Shown here: positions 1 through 8,921 of the stretch, one piece after another
Layout of the letters: each line of letters begins with the position of its first letter
How positions within the stretch are numbered: position 1 is the stretch's first letter
Origin: Rhodospirillales bacterium
GTDB lineage: Bacteria > Pseudomonadota > Alphaproteobacteria > Rhodospirillales > Casp-alpha2
Assembly: GCA_018664265.1 (NCBI GenBank)
Contig: JABJOR010000047.1
Coordinates: 1-22,837 of the forward strand
Length of the DNA: 22,837 nucleotides
Direction: 5' to 3'
Position numbers and translations under genes: made by a program
Notes under the pieces: model-generated
The model's database searches: none
The model's input: the letters and a program-made list of their open reading frames with translations, nothing else
What the model was told of the DNA's origin: nothing

Positions 1-1295
1 GGCTTATCGGTTATCTGATCGCGCTACGGCATTACGTTCCAAAACTGCGTAAACTTTCCATGATGCAGGCCAATGCCCGCTCGGAAGTCACAGGGCGGGT
101 TGTTGATAGTTACACCAACATCGAAACCGTCAAAATGTTTTCTCATTCATCCTATGAGGACACTTACGCCCATGAAGGCATGAACGATTTTCTTGATATC
201 GTTTATCTCGACATGCAAATGTCCACAAGACTGAGCTCGGTCCTTCATGTCATGAATGGCGCTTTGGTATTTTCCGTTGGGGCGTTGTCAATCTGGCTAT
301 GGTACATCGGGGATGTAACAGCCGGAGCCATTGCTTTTGCCATGGCTTTGGTGCTCAGACTTCAAGGCATCTCCCAATGGATATTATGGGAAGTCTCCGG
401 ATTATTTGAAAGCATCGGCGTCATTCAGGACGGCATAGAAACCATTGCTCGGGAACGCTCTATTATTGATGCCCCAAATGCAAAAGAACTTACTATGGCC
501 GATAAAGGACAAAGGGGTGAAATTTACTACGACAGCATCCACTTCAACTACGGCAAAGAACGCTCGGATGTTAGTCAGGGCGTCATAGATAACTTTACCC
601 TGCGCATCAAGCCGGGAGAAAAGATCGGCCTTGTCGGACGATCCGGTGCAGGCAAGTCAACATTGGTAAGCCTGTTGCTAAGGTTTTACGATATTGATGA
701 TGGCCGTATTTCTATCGACGGGCAGGATATCTCCGCTGTAAAACAAGACAGCTTGCGCGCGCAAATCGGTATGGTGACACAAGACACCTCCCTGCTCCAT
801 CGCTCGGTCATGGACAACATTCGTTACAGCACCCCCGATGCAACGTTCGATGAGGTCAAAGCTGCAGCCCGCAAAGCCCACGCCCATGATTTTATCGGTG
901 ATCTGGAAGATTTGAACGGGCGCATCGGTTATGAAGCCCACGTGGGAGAACGCGGTGTTAAACTCTCGGGCGGGCAGCGCCAGCGCGTCGCCATCGCCCG
1001 TGTCTTGCTGAAAGATGCCCCGATACTGGTCTTGGACGAAGCCACCAGTGCGCTTGATTCAGAAATCGAAGCCGCCATTCAGGAAAGTCTGTTCGATTTG
1101 ATGGAAGGCAAAACAGTCATTGCCATCGCCCACCGCCTTTCCACCATCGCCGCGCTGGATCGCCTGATCATCATGGATCAGGGCAAAATCGTCGAACAAG
1201 GCAGCCACAACGAATTGTTGGAACGAGGCGGATTATACGCCGACCTCTGGGCACGCCAATCCGGTGGTTTCTTGGCTTATGATGAGACTGGCTGA
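1..1295 (+). CDS. ABC exporter, fused permease/ATPase, 5'-truncated by window edge
   Basis: This is the C-terminal part of a half-transporter of the MsbA/Atm1 type, a homodimeric inner-membrane exporter with fused membrane and ATPase domains. The frame is open from base 3 through the window edge, so the start lies outside; the ATG at 60 is internal. The first ~140 residues hold the end of the membrane domain (hydrophobic runs near 255-310 and 325-350). The ATPase domain follows: Walker A GRSGAGKS (about 636-659), Q-loop MVTQD, signature LSGGQRQR (about 964), Walker B ILVLDEATSALD and the switch histidine in AIAHRLST. The stop is at 1293-1295. Its last 39 codons recur at 3505-3623, on the far side of an AT-rich insert. 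The substrate cannot be told. The family call is secure. Confidence 0.93.
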   Translation, partial: LIGYLIALRHYVPKLRKLSMMQANARSEVTGRVVDSYTNIETVKMFSHSSYEDTYAHEGMNDFLDIVYLDMQMSTRLSSVLHVMNGALVFSVGALSIWLWYIGDVTAGAIAFAMALVLRLQGISQWILWEVSGLFESIGVIQDGIETIARERSIIDAPNAKELTMADKGQRGEIYYDSIHFNYGKERSDVSQGVIDNFTLRIKPGEKIGLVGRSGAGKSTLVSLLLRFYDIDDGRISIDGQDISAVKQDSLRAQIGMVTQDTSLLHRSVMDNIRYSTPDATFDEVKAAARKAHAHDFIGDLEDLNGRIGYEAHVGERGVKLSGGQRQRVAIARVLLKDAPILVLDEATSALDSEIEAAIQESLFDLMEGKTVIAIAHRLSTIAALDRLIIMDQGKIVEQGSHNELLERGGLYADLWARQSGGFLAYDETG

Positions 1296-1305
1296 TACAT
1301 AGCTT
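1177..1305 (+). repeat. 129-bp direct repeat, copy A (3' end of ABC gene)
   Basis: The stretch matches 3505-3633 at a constant offset of 2328 bases, with 4 mismatches in 129 (97% identity). It covers the last ~39 codons of the ABC exporter, its stop codon and 10 bases beyond. Three of the four differences cluster just before the stop (about 1287-1292). Similarity ends sharply on both sides. Together the two copies bracket the AT-rich lipase insert. Confidence 0.95.
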
Positions 1306-1470
1306 AAGGCAATTGCTTTGTTTAAATCACCCAGTACCTTATCTCAACGCCAAAATACTAAGCCAAAGCTGTATTCCCACATCAGTTTGATCCTTATTTT
1401 ATTGAAAAAAACAAAGACAAAGTGAAAGGTTTTGGAATACAATACAACCTTTGGTGGTGAGTGAAGTGAA

Positions 1471-3417
1471 ATGCTAAATTATCAAAGACTAATAACTTTT
1501 ACTCTAGTTCTACTATTTTCTTTTTCCGCAATCACATCAGTGGCTGTGTCCGGGACAATACGCCAAGAAGATACAAGAAAAACAGTCATCGCAAGCCTCT
1601 ATGAGAGCAACCCTGTACTTGCGCGTGAAGTAGAAGAAATAATATCCACAACACCTTATATTTTTTTCATACCAGGTATATTGGGTTCTGGCTTAAAAAC
1701 AAATTTATATGAAGATGAAAAAGATGAAGATAAGGAAGTAATTGTTTGGGGCGAAAATCAGTCGGAAAACAGCGATCAAATTGCAAGTTATTTATTACCT
1801 TGTTCAAAAACGCCACTAGAGCCTTTTGTGCTCGACGAATTTAAAATATTTGGAGGGCTAGCAAATCAGGAAATATATAAAAGTTGGCTTTCCATTTTAA
1901 AACAAGCCGATAAAAAATTTGGAATCGAATACCACCCCTTTGCATATGATTGGCGTCAAAATATTTATGACAGCGCAGTAGACTTTGAAGCTGCCATTCA
2001 GAAAATTGGGTACGAAAATTTAAAATCACGCCCGATAATTTTTGTTGCTCACAGTATGGGGGGACTTGTTCTAAGTAGTTGGCTCAAAAATCATTACCTC
2101 CCAAATATTGCCAGCAATAAACTGAACATAAAGAATATCGCGTTTCTAGGCACTCCACATCAAGGTTCTGCGGCAATGATGAAAGTCTTAATGTGTGGAT
2201 ATGAAAAAGATTGCGAACAAAGTTTTTGGTCTTTTTTAACAAATTACGAGCAACATTTTGTTAAAGCCCTCAATATGGTTGGGCACACATTTCCAAGCGT
2301 TTATCAGCTTCTTCCGAGCGAAGATGCTAAATTTATTAATAAAAATGGAAGAGGATATTTACCACACTTTGATTATTCGACATGGGAGCAATATCAGTTT
2401 CTTGAAAAAGCCCAAGAAAGCGGCTTGAGGTGCGAAAACGAAAGTAACTTACTTGAAAAGGCAAAAATATTCAGAAATGAAATTGATAGCTTCTATAAAA
2501 ATGGAACCAAAAATGGCAACGTAATGCCTAAAGCTACTTATTTCTTTGGAGAAGAGAGGGGTAGTAAAAAAGATTCATGTGATGATCGTTTTGGATCTGT
2601 TTATGTTATATGTAACACACCTAAATATCTTACAATAAACAATGAAAATAAATTTGGATGGGAAAACAAAGTCGGTGATGGGCGAGTTCTTCCCGATAGT
2701 GCCAGATACCCTTATATACTTAATCCTGAAGTTGGTTATTCTCATCCGCTGGCCCATGAAGTGCAATCACACGGTGCCCTATTAAACAATCAAGGATTCA
2801 CAGCCAAATTCCATCAGGAAGTCCGCGATTCTATCCTAATTGAAGATCGTAAAATTGCTGACATATTAATAAGTGATACATCAAATTTATTAAGGGAAAC
2901 GCTACTTGAAAATGATGTATCATTAAGTTTGCCAGTTTCTTTTGGAAAACGCTTTGATAATCCAGCCGAACAAATAGAATATCATAAAAAAAATATCCAA
3001 ACAGCAAGTGGGCAAGCTCTTCTTAAATATAACCTTCAACTAGCAAGAAAAAAATTAGGTGTAAAATCCTCACCGCAATTGTTATTTGATCAGGCATTTC
3101 TTGCAAGAGAAGATCAGACCATCGAAGCTATTAGCGAAAGAAAGCAAATATACCAAATTCTGATAGCTGATACATTTGCAGATACTCCTACCAAATTAAA
3201 ACATGAATCAATGATTAGCCTAGGCGATATCTCTAGAACTCAAAACAATATACTCGGAGCACAACAATGGATGTCTATCGCACATAATTATGAGATCTCA
3301 ATAGGCCGTAATCTATTAAACCTAAATTCATTAGAAGCCAGCGGAAATACAAAAAATTGGATTTTAGAAAATTCACCGATTGAATTTCAGAAAGATTTAA
3401 GAGTGCAAGCTTGGTAA
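1471..3417 (+). CDS. Exported LCAT-family lipase/acyltransferase (alpha/beta hydrolase)
   Basis: The 648-residue protein resembles lecithin:cholesterol acyltransferase-type esterases, which act on lipid or ester bonds outside the cytoplasm. Residues 1-28 form a signal peptide with a hydrophobic core ([17 protein letters not shown]). Family landmarks are the oxyanion-region [11 protein letters not shown] (65-75), FAYDWRQ (157-163), the nucleophile elbow AHSMGG with Ser195, FLGTPHQGS (225-233) and PSVYQLLPS (274-282). The likely acid is Asp402 in GDGRV and the likely base His433. The ~200-residue C-terminal part has no domain I recognise. Base and codon use are far more AT-rich than in the neighbours, and the gene lies between direct repeats, so recent acquisition is likely. 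The ribosome-binding site is weak (purines before 1471). Natural substrate unknown; lipase versus acyltransferase cannot be decided. Confidence 0.85.
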   Translation: MLNYQRLITFTLVLLFSFSAITSVAVSGTIRQEDTRKTVIASLYESNPVLAREVEEIISTTPYIFFIPGILGSGLKTNLYEDEKDEDKEVIVWGENQSENSDQIASYLLPCSKTPLEPFVLDEFKIFGGLANQEIYKSWLSILKQADKKFGIEYHPFAYDWRQNIYDSAVDFEAAIQKIGYENLKSRPIIFVAHSMGGLVLSSWLKNHYLPNIASNKLNIKNIAFLGTPHQGSAAMMKVLMCGYEKDCEQSFWSFLTNYEQHFVKALNMVGHTFPSVYQLLPSEDAKFINKNGRGYLPHFDYSTWEQYQFLEKAQESGLRCENESNLLEKAKIFRNEIDSFYKNGTKNGNVMPKATYFFGEERGSKKDSCDDRFGSVYVICNTPKYLTINNENKFGWENKVGDGRVLPDSARYPYILNPEVGYSHPLAHEVQSHGALLNNQGFTAKFHQEVRDSILIEDRKIADILISDTSNLLRETLLENDVSLSLPVSFGKRFDNPAEQIEYHKKNIQTASGQALLKYNLQLARKKLGVKSSPQLLFDQAFLAREDQTIEAISERKQIYQILIADTFADTPTKLKHESMISLGDISRTQNNILGAQQWMSIAHNYEISIGRNLLNLNSLEASGNTKNWILENSPIEFQKDLRVQAW

Positions 3418-3504
3418 TACAATTTATGCTAGCAATTTTTCTTTGGTTAAAGGGAAAACCCACCCCTTCTGAAAGAAAATCTCAACAGCAAAACTTAATT
3501 TTAA

Positions 3505-3623
3505 ATCAGGGCAAAATCGTCGAACAAGGCAGCCACAACGAATTGTTGGAACGAGGCGGATTATACGCCGACCTCTGGGCACGCCAATCCGGTGGTTTTT
3601 TGGCTTATGATGAGGTTGGGTGA
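3505..3623 (+). pseudogene. Duplicated C-terminal fragment of the ABC exporter ATPase
   Basis: The stretch encodes the final ~39 residues of the exporter ([16 protein letters not shown] through YDEVG) in frame, followed by TGA. It has no Walker or signature motifs. An open frame can be traced upstream to an ATG at 3426 or a TTG at 3411, but those extra ~30 residues are unrelated and no convincing ribosome-binding site is seen. I take it as a remnant rather than a working gene. Because the left copy is intact, the exporter itself is not disrupted. Confidence 0.8.
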
Positions 3624-3633
3624 TACATAGCTT
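3505..3633 (+). repeat. 129-bp direct repeat, copy B
   Basis: Second copy of the ABC-exporter 3' end (see 1177-1305), 4 mismatches in 129. It begins 87 bases after the lipase stop. The match includes the stop codon and the ten bases TACATAGCTT after it; beyond that the two flanks are unrelated. This is the pattern expected if the insert entered, or was left by recombination, inside the 3' end of the ABC gene. Confidence 0.95.
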
Positions 3634-3671
3634 TTCTCCAATCCAAACATAGCCTACGGTTAAGTTGTTTT

Positions 3672-3720
3672 TTGATCTATATCAATGCGTTAACAAGCCT
3701 TAAAATTTATTGTATCTAGG
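3672..3720 (+). promoter_or_regulatory. FNR/FixK-type site and class II promoter of the hdr-met operon
   Basis: TTGATCTATATCAA at 3672-3685 is a perfect match to the FNR consensus (TTGAT, four bases, ATCAA). Its centre is at 3678.5. A -10-like TATTGT lies at 3708-3713, predicting transcription from about 3720. That puts the site at -41.5, the standard position for FNR activation at class II promoters. No good -35 hexamer is present, as is usual for such promoters. The first gene downstream is the hdrA-like gene. Low-oxygen control by an FNR/FixK/Anr protein is inferred; which family member acts is unknown. Confidence 0.8.
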
Positions 3721-3751
3721 CACAAAAAAAGTCGCCTAATCTTTAAAAAGA

Positions 3752-3788
3752 GTCGCTTGCTCTACAGAAAACAATCTGTCATAGCGAC
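3752..3788 (+). promoter_or_regulatory. Two-tier stem-loop in the predicted hdrA leader
   Basis: GTCGCT (3752-3757) pairs with AGCGAC (3783-3788). Inside it ACAGA (3764-3768) pairs with TCTGT (3775-3779) around an AAACAA loop. It falls in the ~140-base leader between the predicted start of transcription and the hdrA start codon. It is not followed by a T-run, so it is not a clear terminator. It may affect message stability or translation. I recognise no known riboswitch class. Confidence 0.4.
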
Positions 3789-3860
3789 AGTCTGATATGT
3801 AACGTAAATCAGCTTGGCGGGAATTTTGCTGGTTCTATGGATGTGGGGAGATACACGTAC

Positions 3861-6800
3861 ATGCCACTTGATGCGAACAATGACCAGGACACGGGTCAGA
3901 ATTCGGATGGAAACGATCCGACAGGCGCAGCCCTTGTCATAGGCGGCGGCATTGCTGGTATGCAAGCCTCGCTTGATCTTGCCAATACCGGATACAAAGT
4001 TTTCATGGTCGAAAAGAATTCGGCCATCGGTGGCAACATGGCCCGGCTGGACAAAACGTTCCCGTCCAACGATTGCGCCATGTGTACGATTTCCCCTCGA
4101 TTGGTTGACTCGGAACAACATCTGGATGTGGAGGTTTTGACCAATAGCGAGGTCGTCGAAGTCACTGGCGAGGCCGGTAACTTCACAGCAACCCTGCACA
4201 CCAAGCCACGCTTTATTGATGCCGACAAATGCACAGCTTGCGGAAAATGCGCCGAGGTCTGTCCTGTCCCAAGTGAAAATGTTTTTGATGGCTCGCTGGT
4301 CAAACGCCGGGCAGCTTACAAGCTCTACCCGCAAGGCGCTCCAAACGCCTTTGCTATCGACAAGCGCGGCGTTGCCCCTTGTCGTGATGCCTGCCCCACC
4401 GGGCAGCGTGCCCAAGGCTACATCGCCCTGATCGCAGAAGGTCGCGTCGAAGAGGCTTACCGGTCCATCAAACGAGACAATCCCTTCCCGGCAATTTGTG
4501 GTCGCATTTGTAATGCACGGTGCGAGACGGCTTGCAGCCGTGGCAAAGTTGACGAGCCTGTCAGTATCCGCTCCCTGAAACGCTACGTCACCGACACCAT
4601 GATGAAGGTTGAGCGCGTCGCCCCGAAAAAGGCTGAGCGCCTGTATGACGAAAAGATTGCCATCATTGGGGCTGGCCCATGCGGCCTGACCGCTGCACAA
4701 GACCTTGCTCTGGCCGGATATGAAGTGACTGTCTTTGAAGCCCTGCCCGTTGCTGGTGGCATGCTGCGTGTCGGTGTTCCCGAATACCGCCTGCCTGCCG
4801 ACATCATTGAACGTGAAGTTGCTGACATCATTGATCTGGGTGTGGACTTGCGTCTGTCCACGCCTGTTGAAAATGTTGATGACTTGCTCAAGGACGGATA
4901 CAGCGCGGTACTGGTTTCCGTTGGTGCCCATGAAGGCAACCGTCTGCCGATCCCCGGCAATGATCTGAACGGTATTTTGGTTAACACCGTTTTCCTGCGC
5001 GATGTTCGCCTCAACCAACTCGACAGCACCTTACGTGACCCTCGTCCTGACGTAGACGGCAAACGTGTCATCGTTATCGGCGGTGGCGATGTTGCCATGG
5101 ATGTGGCCCGAACAGCCAAACGTCTTGGTGCATCCGACGTTCAGGTCGCCATGCGCGAAAGCGCCGATGCCATCCCCGCCAGCCCGGAAGAGCTCAGCGG
5201 TGCACGCGAAGAAGACATTACAATTCACACATCCATGAATTTCCTCGGCATCAAAGATGATGGCAACGGCAATGTGGCTGGACTGGAATGCCAACGGGTC
5301 AACAAATTTGATGTTGATGAGAATGGCCGATGGACACCGGATGTTATCGAGGGTTCCGAATTCATTATTGATGCAGACGTGGTGGTTTTCTCTGCCGGTC
5401 AGAAAGCCGGGCTGTCTCTGATCCCGGAAGCCAGTGATGTCAAAGTGAATGCGAACAATACGCTTGATGTAAACCCGAACACCTTTGCCACAGGCCACCC
5501 CGGTATCTTTGCCGCTGGTGATGCAGTTAGCGGCACGGCGTTTGTTATTGAAGCTGTAGCCACAGGCCACAAGGCAGCCACGTCTATGGAACGCTTCTTA
5601 CGCAGCGAAGAGATGGACGTTTCAGAACCAGAACATCCCATTGCAAGTTTCACACAAGGCCAGCTCGACGAACGAGTCCTCAAAGGCGAACTGGTTCCCA
5701 CGCCGCGCGTGAGGCATTCAAGCCTTCCGCTTGATGGGCGAAACAATTTCTCTGAAGTTGATCAGTGCTACTCAGATTCCGAGGCCATGGCGGAAGCCGC
5801 CCGTTGCCTGAATTGTGGCATATGTTCAGAATGCCTGTCCTGCGAGGACGCCTGTGAAATTGGCGCGATCGACATGAGCGGCATGGCAAAGACCTTTGAT
5901 GTCAAAATCGGGGCCGTGGTTATGGCACCGGGCTACAAGCCCTATAACGCGGAACACTCGGAAGAATTCGGCCTTGGCAGATACCCGAACGTATTGTCAT
6001 CCATTCAATACGAGCGTCAACTTTCAGCGTCCGGCCCGACCAAGGGCAAAGTATTACGCCCGTCTGATAACGAACGTCCAAAACGTATTGCGTGGCTACA
6101 GTGTGTTGGCTCTCGCGATGCAAACCATGATTATTGTTCTGCTGTGTGCTGCATGTACGCAACCAAGCAAGTCACCATGACGAAAGGCCACTGGCCTGAT
6201 ATCGAGATGGAAATCTTTATCATGGACGTGCGCTCGTTCGGTAAAGGTTATGAGGCTTATTACAATAATGCGCGAGATAATCTGGGTGTTAAATACACCC
6301 GCAGCCGTATCTCGAAAATCATTCAGGACCCGGAAACAAACAATTTAATTCTGCGTTATATGGATCGTAAAGAAAGCGCAAATGGCGAAACAAGCGAGCG
6401 TATTCGCGAAGAAGTCTTCGACATGGTCGTGTTGTCTGTCGGCATGGAAATTGACCAAAGCACCAAAGACCTGGCTGATCGTCTGAATGTTGAAGTGGAT
6501 GACAACGGCTTTTGCAAGACGGTTCAGTACAATCCCTTGCAGACCAGCCGGGAAGGATTTTACGCAGTTGGCCCGTTCCGTGAGCCAAAAGATATTCCTG
6601 AATCCCTTTTGGAAGCCAGCGGAGCCGCCGCGCAAGCCGGAGCTATGCTCAAAAAATCTCGTGGCACCCTGACCCGTGAAGCTGTCTTCCCGCCGGAACG
6701 TGAAATAGCGAAAGAGAACCCCAAGGTCGCCGTATTTGTCTGCCATTGCGGCAGCAACATCGGTGGCTATCTGGATGTTCCACAAGTGGCTGAATATGCC

Positions 6801-8465
6801 AAAGGGCTACCGGGCGTTATTCACTCGGAAGATCCGATTTATGCCTGCTCGCAAGACAGTGTGGATCACATTACCAAGAAGGTAAAAGAGATCGGTGCCA
6901 ACCGTGTTGTGATCGCCAGCTGCACCCCTCTTACGCACGAACCTGTATTTAGAAAATCTCTGCGCTCTGCCGGGTTGAATGCTTACTTGCTTGATATGGC
7001 AAACATCCGTAATCAATGTTCCTGGGTGCATTCCCATGACTGGGATGCGGCAACCGCCAAGGCCAAAGATTTGGTACGTATGTCCATTGCACGGGCGTCC
7101 AATCTGCAATCCCTGACCACCAGTGAAATGTCGGTCCAGCGCGGAGCCCTCGTTATCGGTGGCGGTGCTGCTGGTATGGAAGCGGCACTCACATTGGCAG
7201 AACAAGGCTTCCCGGTTGATCTGGTGGAACGCTCTGCTGAACTTGGTGGCGCATTATTGCATCTTCACTACGGGCTTGAAGAATTTGGCATTGAGGCTGC
7301 GTTGCCACCAAAAGGTTCTGACAAGTTCCTCGGACCGCAAGATTACCTGCAAAAGCTGGTAACCAAGATTGAAGACCACCCGTCTATCAGCGTGCACTTC
7401 AATGCTGAGATCGTAAATGCACAAGGCTTCATGGGGAATTTCAATTCGACCATCGGCTACTTAGATCGCGAAGAACGCATTGAGGTCAGTCATGGTGCAA
7501 CGGTGGTCTGTGTCGGCGGCGTTGAATACCGTGGCGAAGAATATGCCTATGGCACGGATGATCGCATTACCACCCAGCAACAATTCGAAAGCACACTGGC
7601 CGGATTTGAAAAAGATGGCGGCGCACTGCCCAACAACATTGTCATGATCCAGTGTGTTGGCCCGGCAGACAAATACTGTGGCCGAATATGCTGCACATCA
7701 GCCTTGAAGAACGCGCTAACTTTGAAGCGATTAAACCCTACCGCACAGATCACTGTGATCTTTAAGGACATCCGCACCTATGGCTTCAAGGAACGTATCT
7801 ATACCCAGGCCCGTGAAGCTGGCGTTATGTTCGTTCGCTATGAAGACGACACAGCACCGGAAGTTACCGTTGGTAATGATGGCACCCTAAACGTCAGCAT
7901 GTGGGAAGAAATTCTTGGTAAGCAGATGGACCTGAAACCTGACATGGTGGTTCTTAGCTCGCCTATCGTTCCAGCACCGGCGGCCGAAAAATTAGCTAAT
8001 AAGCTTAAAGTCTCGCAAGATGCCAACGGCTTCTTTATGGAAGCGCATGTTAAATTGCGCCCCGTGGACTTTCTGGCGGATGGTATATTTATGGCGGGTC
8101 TCGCCCACTATCCCAAGCTGTTGCAAGAATCCATTATTCAGGCCAAGGCAGCGGCGGCCCGTGCGGCAACCATTTTGTCCCGTGACACCGTGACAACCGG
8201 GGGCCCTATTGCAGAAGTTAATAAGGACATGTGTGTTGCGTGTCTGACATGCGTCAGAAGTTGCGCCTTCGGTGCGCCTCGTATTGTTAATGATGAGATG
8301 AGCATTGGTAATATTCTCGGGGCCGCGCACATCGAATCAGCGCTTTGTCAAGGTTGTGGCCTGTGCACGGCATCTTGCCCTGCCGGAGCTATTGAACTCA
8401 AGCACTACACGGAAAACCAGATGGGCGCCAAGCTCGATGCCATGTTTGAAAAGGCGTATGTATAA
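3861..8465 (+). CDS. hdrA: HdrA-like electron-bifurcating flavoprotein with internal GltD/NfnB-like NAD(P)H module
   Basis: This cytoplasmic flavin/Fe-S hub has 1534 residues, against ~650-1000 for usual HdrA. I chose ATG 3861 because GGGGAG sits ten bases upstream; ATG 3837 lacks a site. Order: FAD motif GGGIAG (28-33) and HdrA signature FPSNDCAMCT; cluster C124/127/130/134; HdrA-type YPQGAP...AID to about 167; a GltD/NfnB-like insert (C174/178 and C213/217/221/225, GAGPCG at 270-275, GGGDVA at 407-412); the C649-C665 cysteine cluster returning to HdrA; CVGS and YCSAVCC (748-764); CHCGSNIGG (from 961); a second FAD motif GGGAAG (1100-1105); CVGP...CC (1265-1278); and C-terminal 2[4Fe-4S] (C1458-1468, C1496-1506). 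It probably passes electrons between NAD(P)H, ferredoxin and the MetVF/HdrCB partners. TAA abuts the next ATG. Confidence 0.92.
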   Translation: MPLDANNDQDTGQNSDGNDPTGAALVIGGGIAGMQASLDLANTGYKVFMVEKNSAIGGNMARLDKTFPSNDCAMCTISPRLVDSEQHLDVEVLTNSEVVEVTGEAGNFTATLHTKPRFIDADKCTACGKCAEVCPVPSENVFDGSLVKRRAAYKLYPQGAPNAFAIDKRGVAPCRDACPTGQRAQGYIALIAEGRVEEAYRSIKRDNPFPAICGRICNARCETACSRGKVDEPVSIRSLKRYVTDTMMKVERVAPKKAERLYDEKIAIIGAGPCGLTAAQDLALAGYEVTVFEALPVAGGMLRVGVPEYRLPADIIEREVADIIDLGVDLRLSTPVENVDDLLKDGYSAVLVSVGAHEGNRLPIPGNDLNGILVNTVFLRDVRLNQLDSTLRDPRPDVDGKRVIVIGGGDVAMDVARTAKRLGASDVQVAMRESADAIPASPEELSGAREEDITIHTSMNFLGIKDDGNGNVAGLECQRVNKFDVDENGRWTPDVIEGSEFIIDADVVVFSAGQKAGLSLIPEASDVKVNANNTLDVNPNTFATGHPGIFAAGDAVSGTAFVIEAVATGHKAATSMERFLRSEEMDVSEPEHPIASFTQGQLDERVLKGELVPTPRVRHSSLPLDGRNNFSEVDQCYSDSEAMAEAARCLNCGICSECLSCEDACEIGAIDMSGMAKTFDVKIGAVVMAPGYKPYNAEHSEEFGLGRYPNVLSSIQYERQLSASGPTKGKVLRPSDNERPKRIAWLQCVGSRDANHDYCSAVCCMYATKQVTMTKGHWPDIEMEIFIMDVRSFGKGYEAYYNNARDNLGVKYTRSRISKIIQDPETNNLILRYMDRKESANGETSERIREEVFDMVVLSVGMEIDQSTKDLADRLNVEVDDNGFCKTVQYNPLQTSREGFYAVGPFREPKDIPESLLEASGAAAQAGAMLKKSRGTLTREAVFPPEREIAKENPKVAVFVCHCGSNIGGYLDVPQVAEYAKGLPGVIHSEDPIYACSQDSVDHITKKVKEIGANRVVIASCTPLTHEPVFRKSLRSAGLNAYLLDMANIRNQCSWVHSHDWDAATAKAKDLVRMSIARASNLQSLTTSEMSVQRGALVIGGGAAGMEAALTLAEQGFPVDLVERSAELGGALLHLHYGLEEFGIEAALPPKGSDKFLGPQDYLQKLVTKIEDHPSISVHFNAEIVNAQGFMGNFNSTIGYLDREERIEVSHGATVVCVGGVEYRGEEYAYGTDDRITTQQQFESTLAGFEKDGGALPNNIVMIQCVGPADKYCGRICCTSALKNALTLKRLNPTAQITVIFKDIRTYGFKERIYTQAREAGVMFVRYEDDTAPEVTVGNDGTLNVSMWEEILGKQMDLKPDMVVLSSPIVPAPAAEKLANKLKVSQDANGFFMEAHVKLRPVDFLADGIFMAGLAHYPKLLQESIIQAKAAAARAATILSRDTVTTGGPIAEVNKDMCVACLTCVRSCAFGAPRIVNDEMSIGNILGAAHIESALCQGCGLCTASCPAGAIELKHYTENQMGAKLDAMFEKAYV

Positions 8466-8921
8466 ATGAGCACTGAACAAGAAACATTCGAGCCAAATGT
8501 CGTGGCCTTTTGCTGCCGCCACTGCGCCTATTCAGCCGCTGATCTGGCTGGCGGTGGCCGTATGACGTACCCATCATCGATCAAGATTGTTGAGATGCCT
8601 TGCACAGGACGCGCCAATGTATTGGAAATCCTGCACGCCATGGAAAAAGGCGCCGACGGTGTTGCGGTCGCAGGATGTCTGCCCGGCACCTGCCATTACA
8701 TCAAAGGCAACACCCACGCCCGCCAGCGTGTTGATCAAGTAATGGAATTATTAAAGAAAATCGGATTGGAAGACCAGCGTGCGCGGATGATTAATATCTC
8801 TGCCGCCATGGGCGCACAATTCGTCGAAGAAGTCACAAGCTTTGTCGAAGCCATCAAGGAGCTTGGTCCTTCCCCGCTATCGGGAGAGACCGGCAATACT
8901 CGGACAGGAACAGAATCATGA
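8466..8921 (+). CDS. mvhD: MvhD/FlpD-family iron-sulfur electron-transfer subunit
   Basis: The 151-residue protein matches the MvhD (hydrogenase iron-sulfur, delta subunit) family. In known complexes it carries a [2Fe-2S] cluster and links HdrA to its electron donor or acceptor. The family pattern is visible: FCCRHC (15-20), ADLAGGGR, Cys46 in MPCTGR, and GCLPGTCHYIKGN with Cys71 and Cys76. The last ~20 residues are Gly/Ser/Thr-rich and look disordered. The start codon immediately follows the hdrA stop. The end overlaps metV by four bases (ATGA), indicating translational coupling. No hydrogenase genes are nearby, so here it more likely serves MetVF than a hydrogenase. Confidence 0.9.
   Translation: MSTEQETFEPNVVAFCCRHCAYSAADLAGGGRMTYPSSIKIVEMPCTGRANVLEILHAMEKGADGVAVAGCLPGTCHYIKGNTHARQRVDQVMELLKKIGLEDQRARMINISAAMGAQFVEEVTSFVEAIKELGPSPLSGETGNTRTGTES

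Noticed and set aside
1425..1452. Inverted repeat AAAGGTT / AACCTTT just before the lipase start
   Set aside because: A 7-bp stem with a 14-base loop in AT-rich DNA is easily due to chance, and nothing else supports an operator or leader structure.
1306..3504. Possible insertion sequence or transposon
   Set aside because: The only gene is the lipase; no transposase, integrase or terminal inverted repeats were found, and the flanking direct repeats are far longer than target-site duplications.
3762..5018. Long 418-codon open frame on the minus strand
   Set aside because: It lies opposite hdrA, whose conserved FAD, Fe-S and NAD(P)H motifs run through the whole stretch; the minus-strand translation shows no recognisable domain and is a codon-bias shadow.
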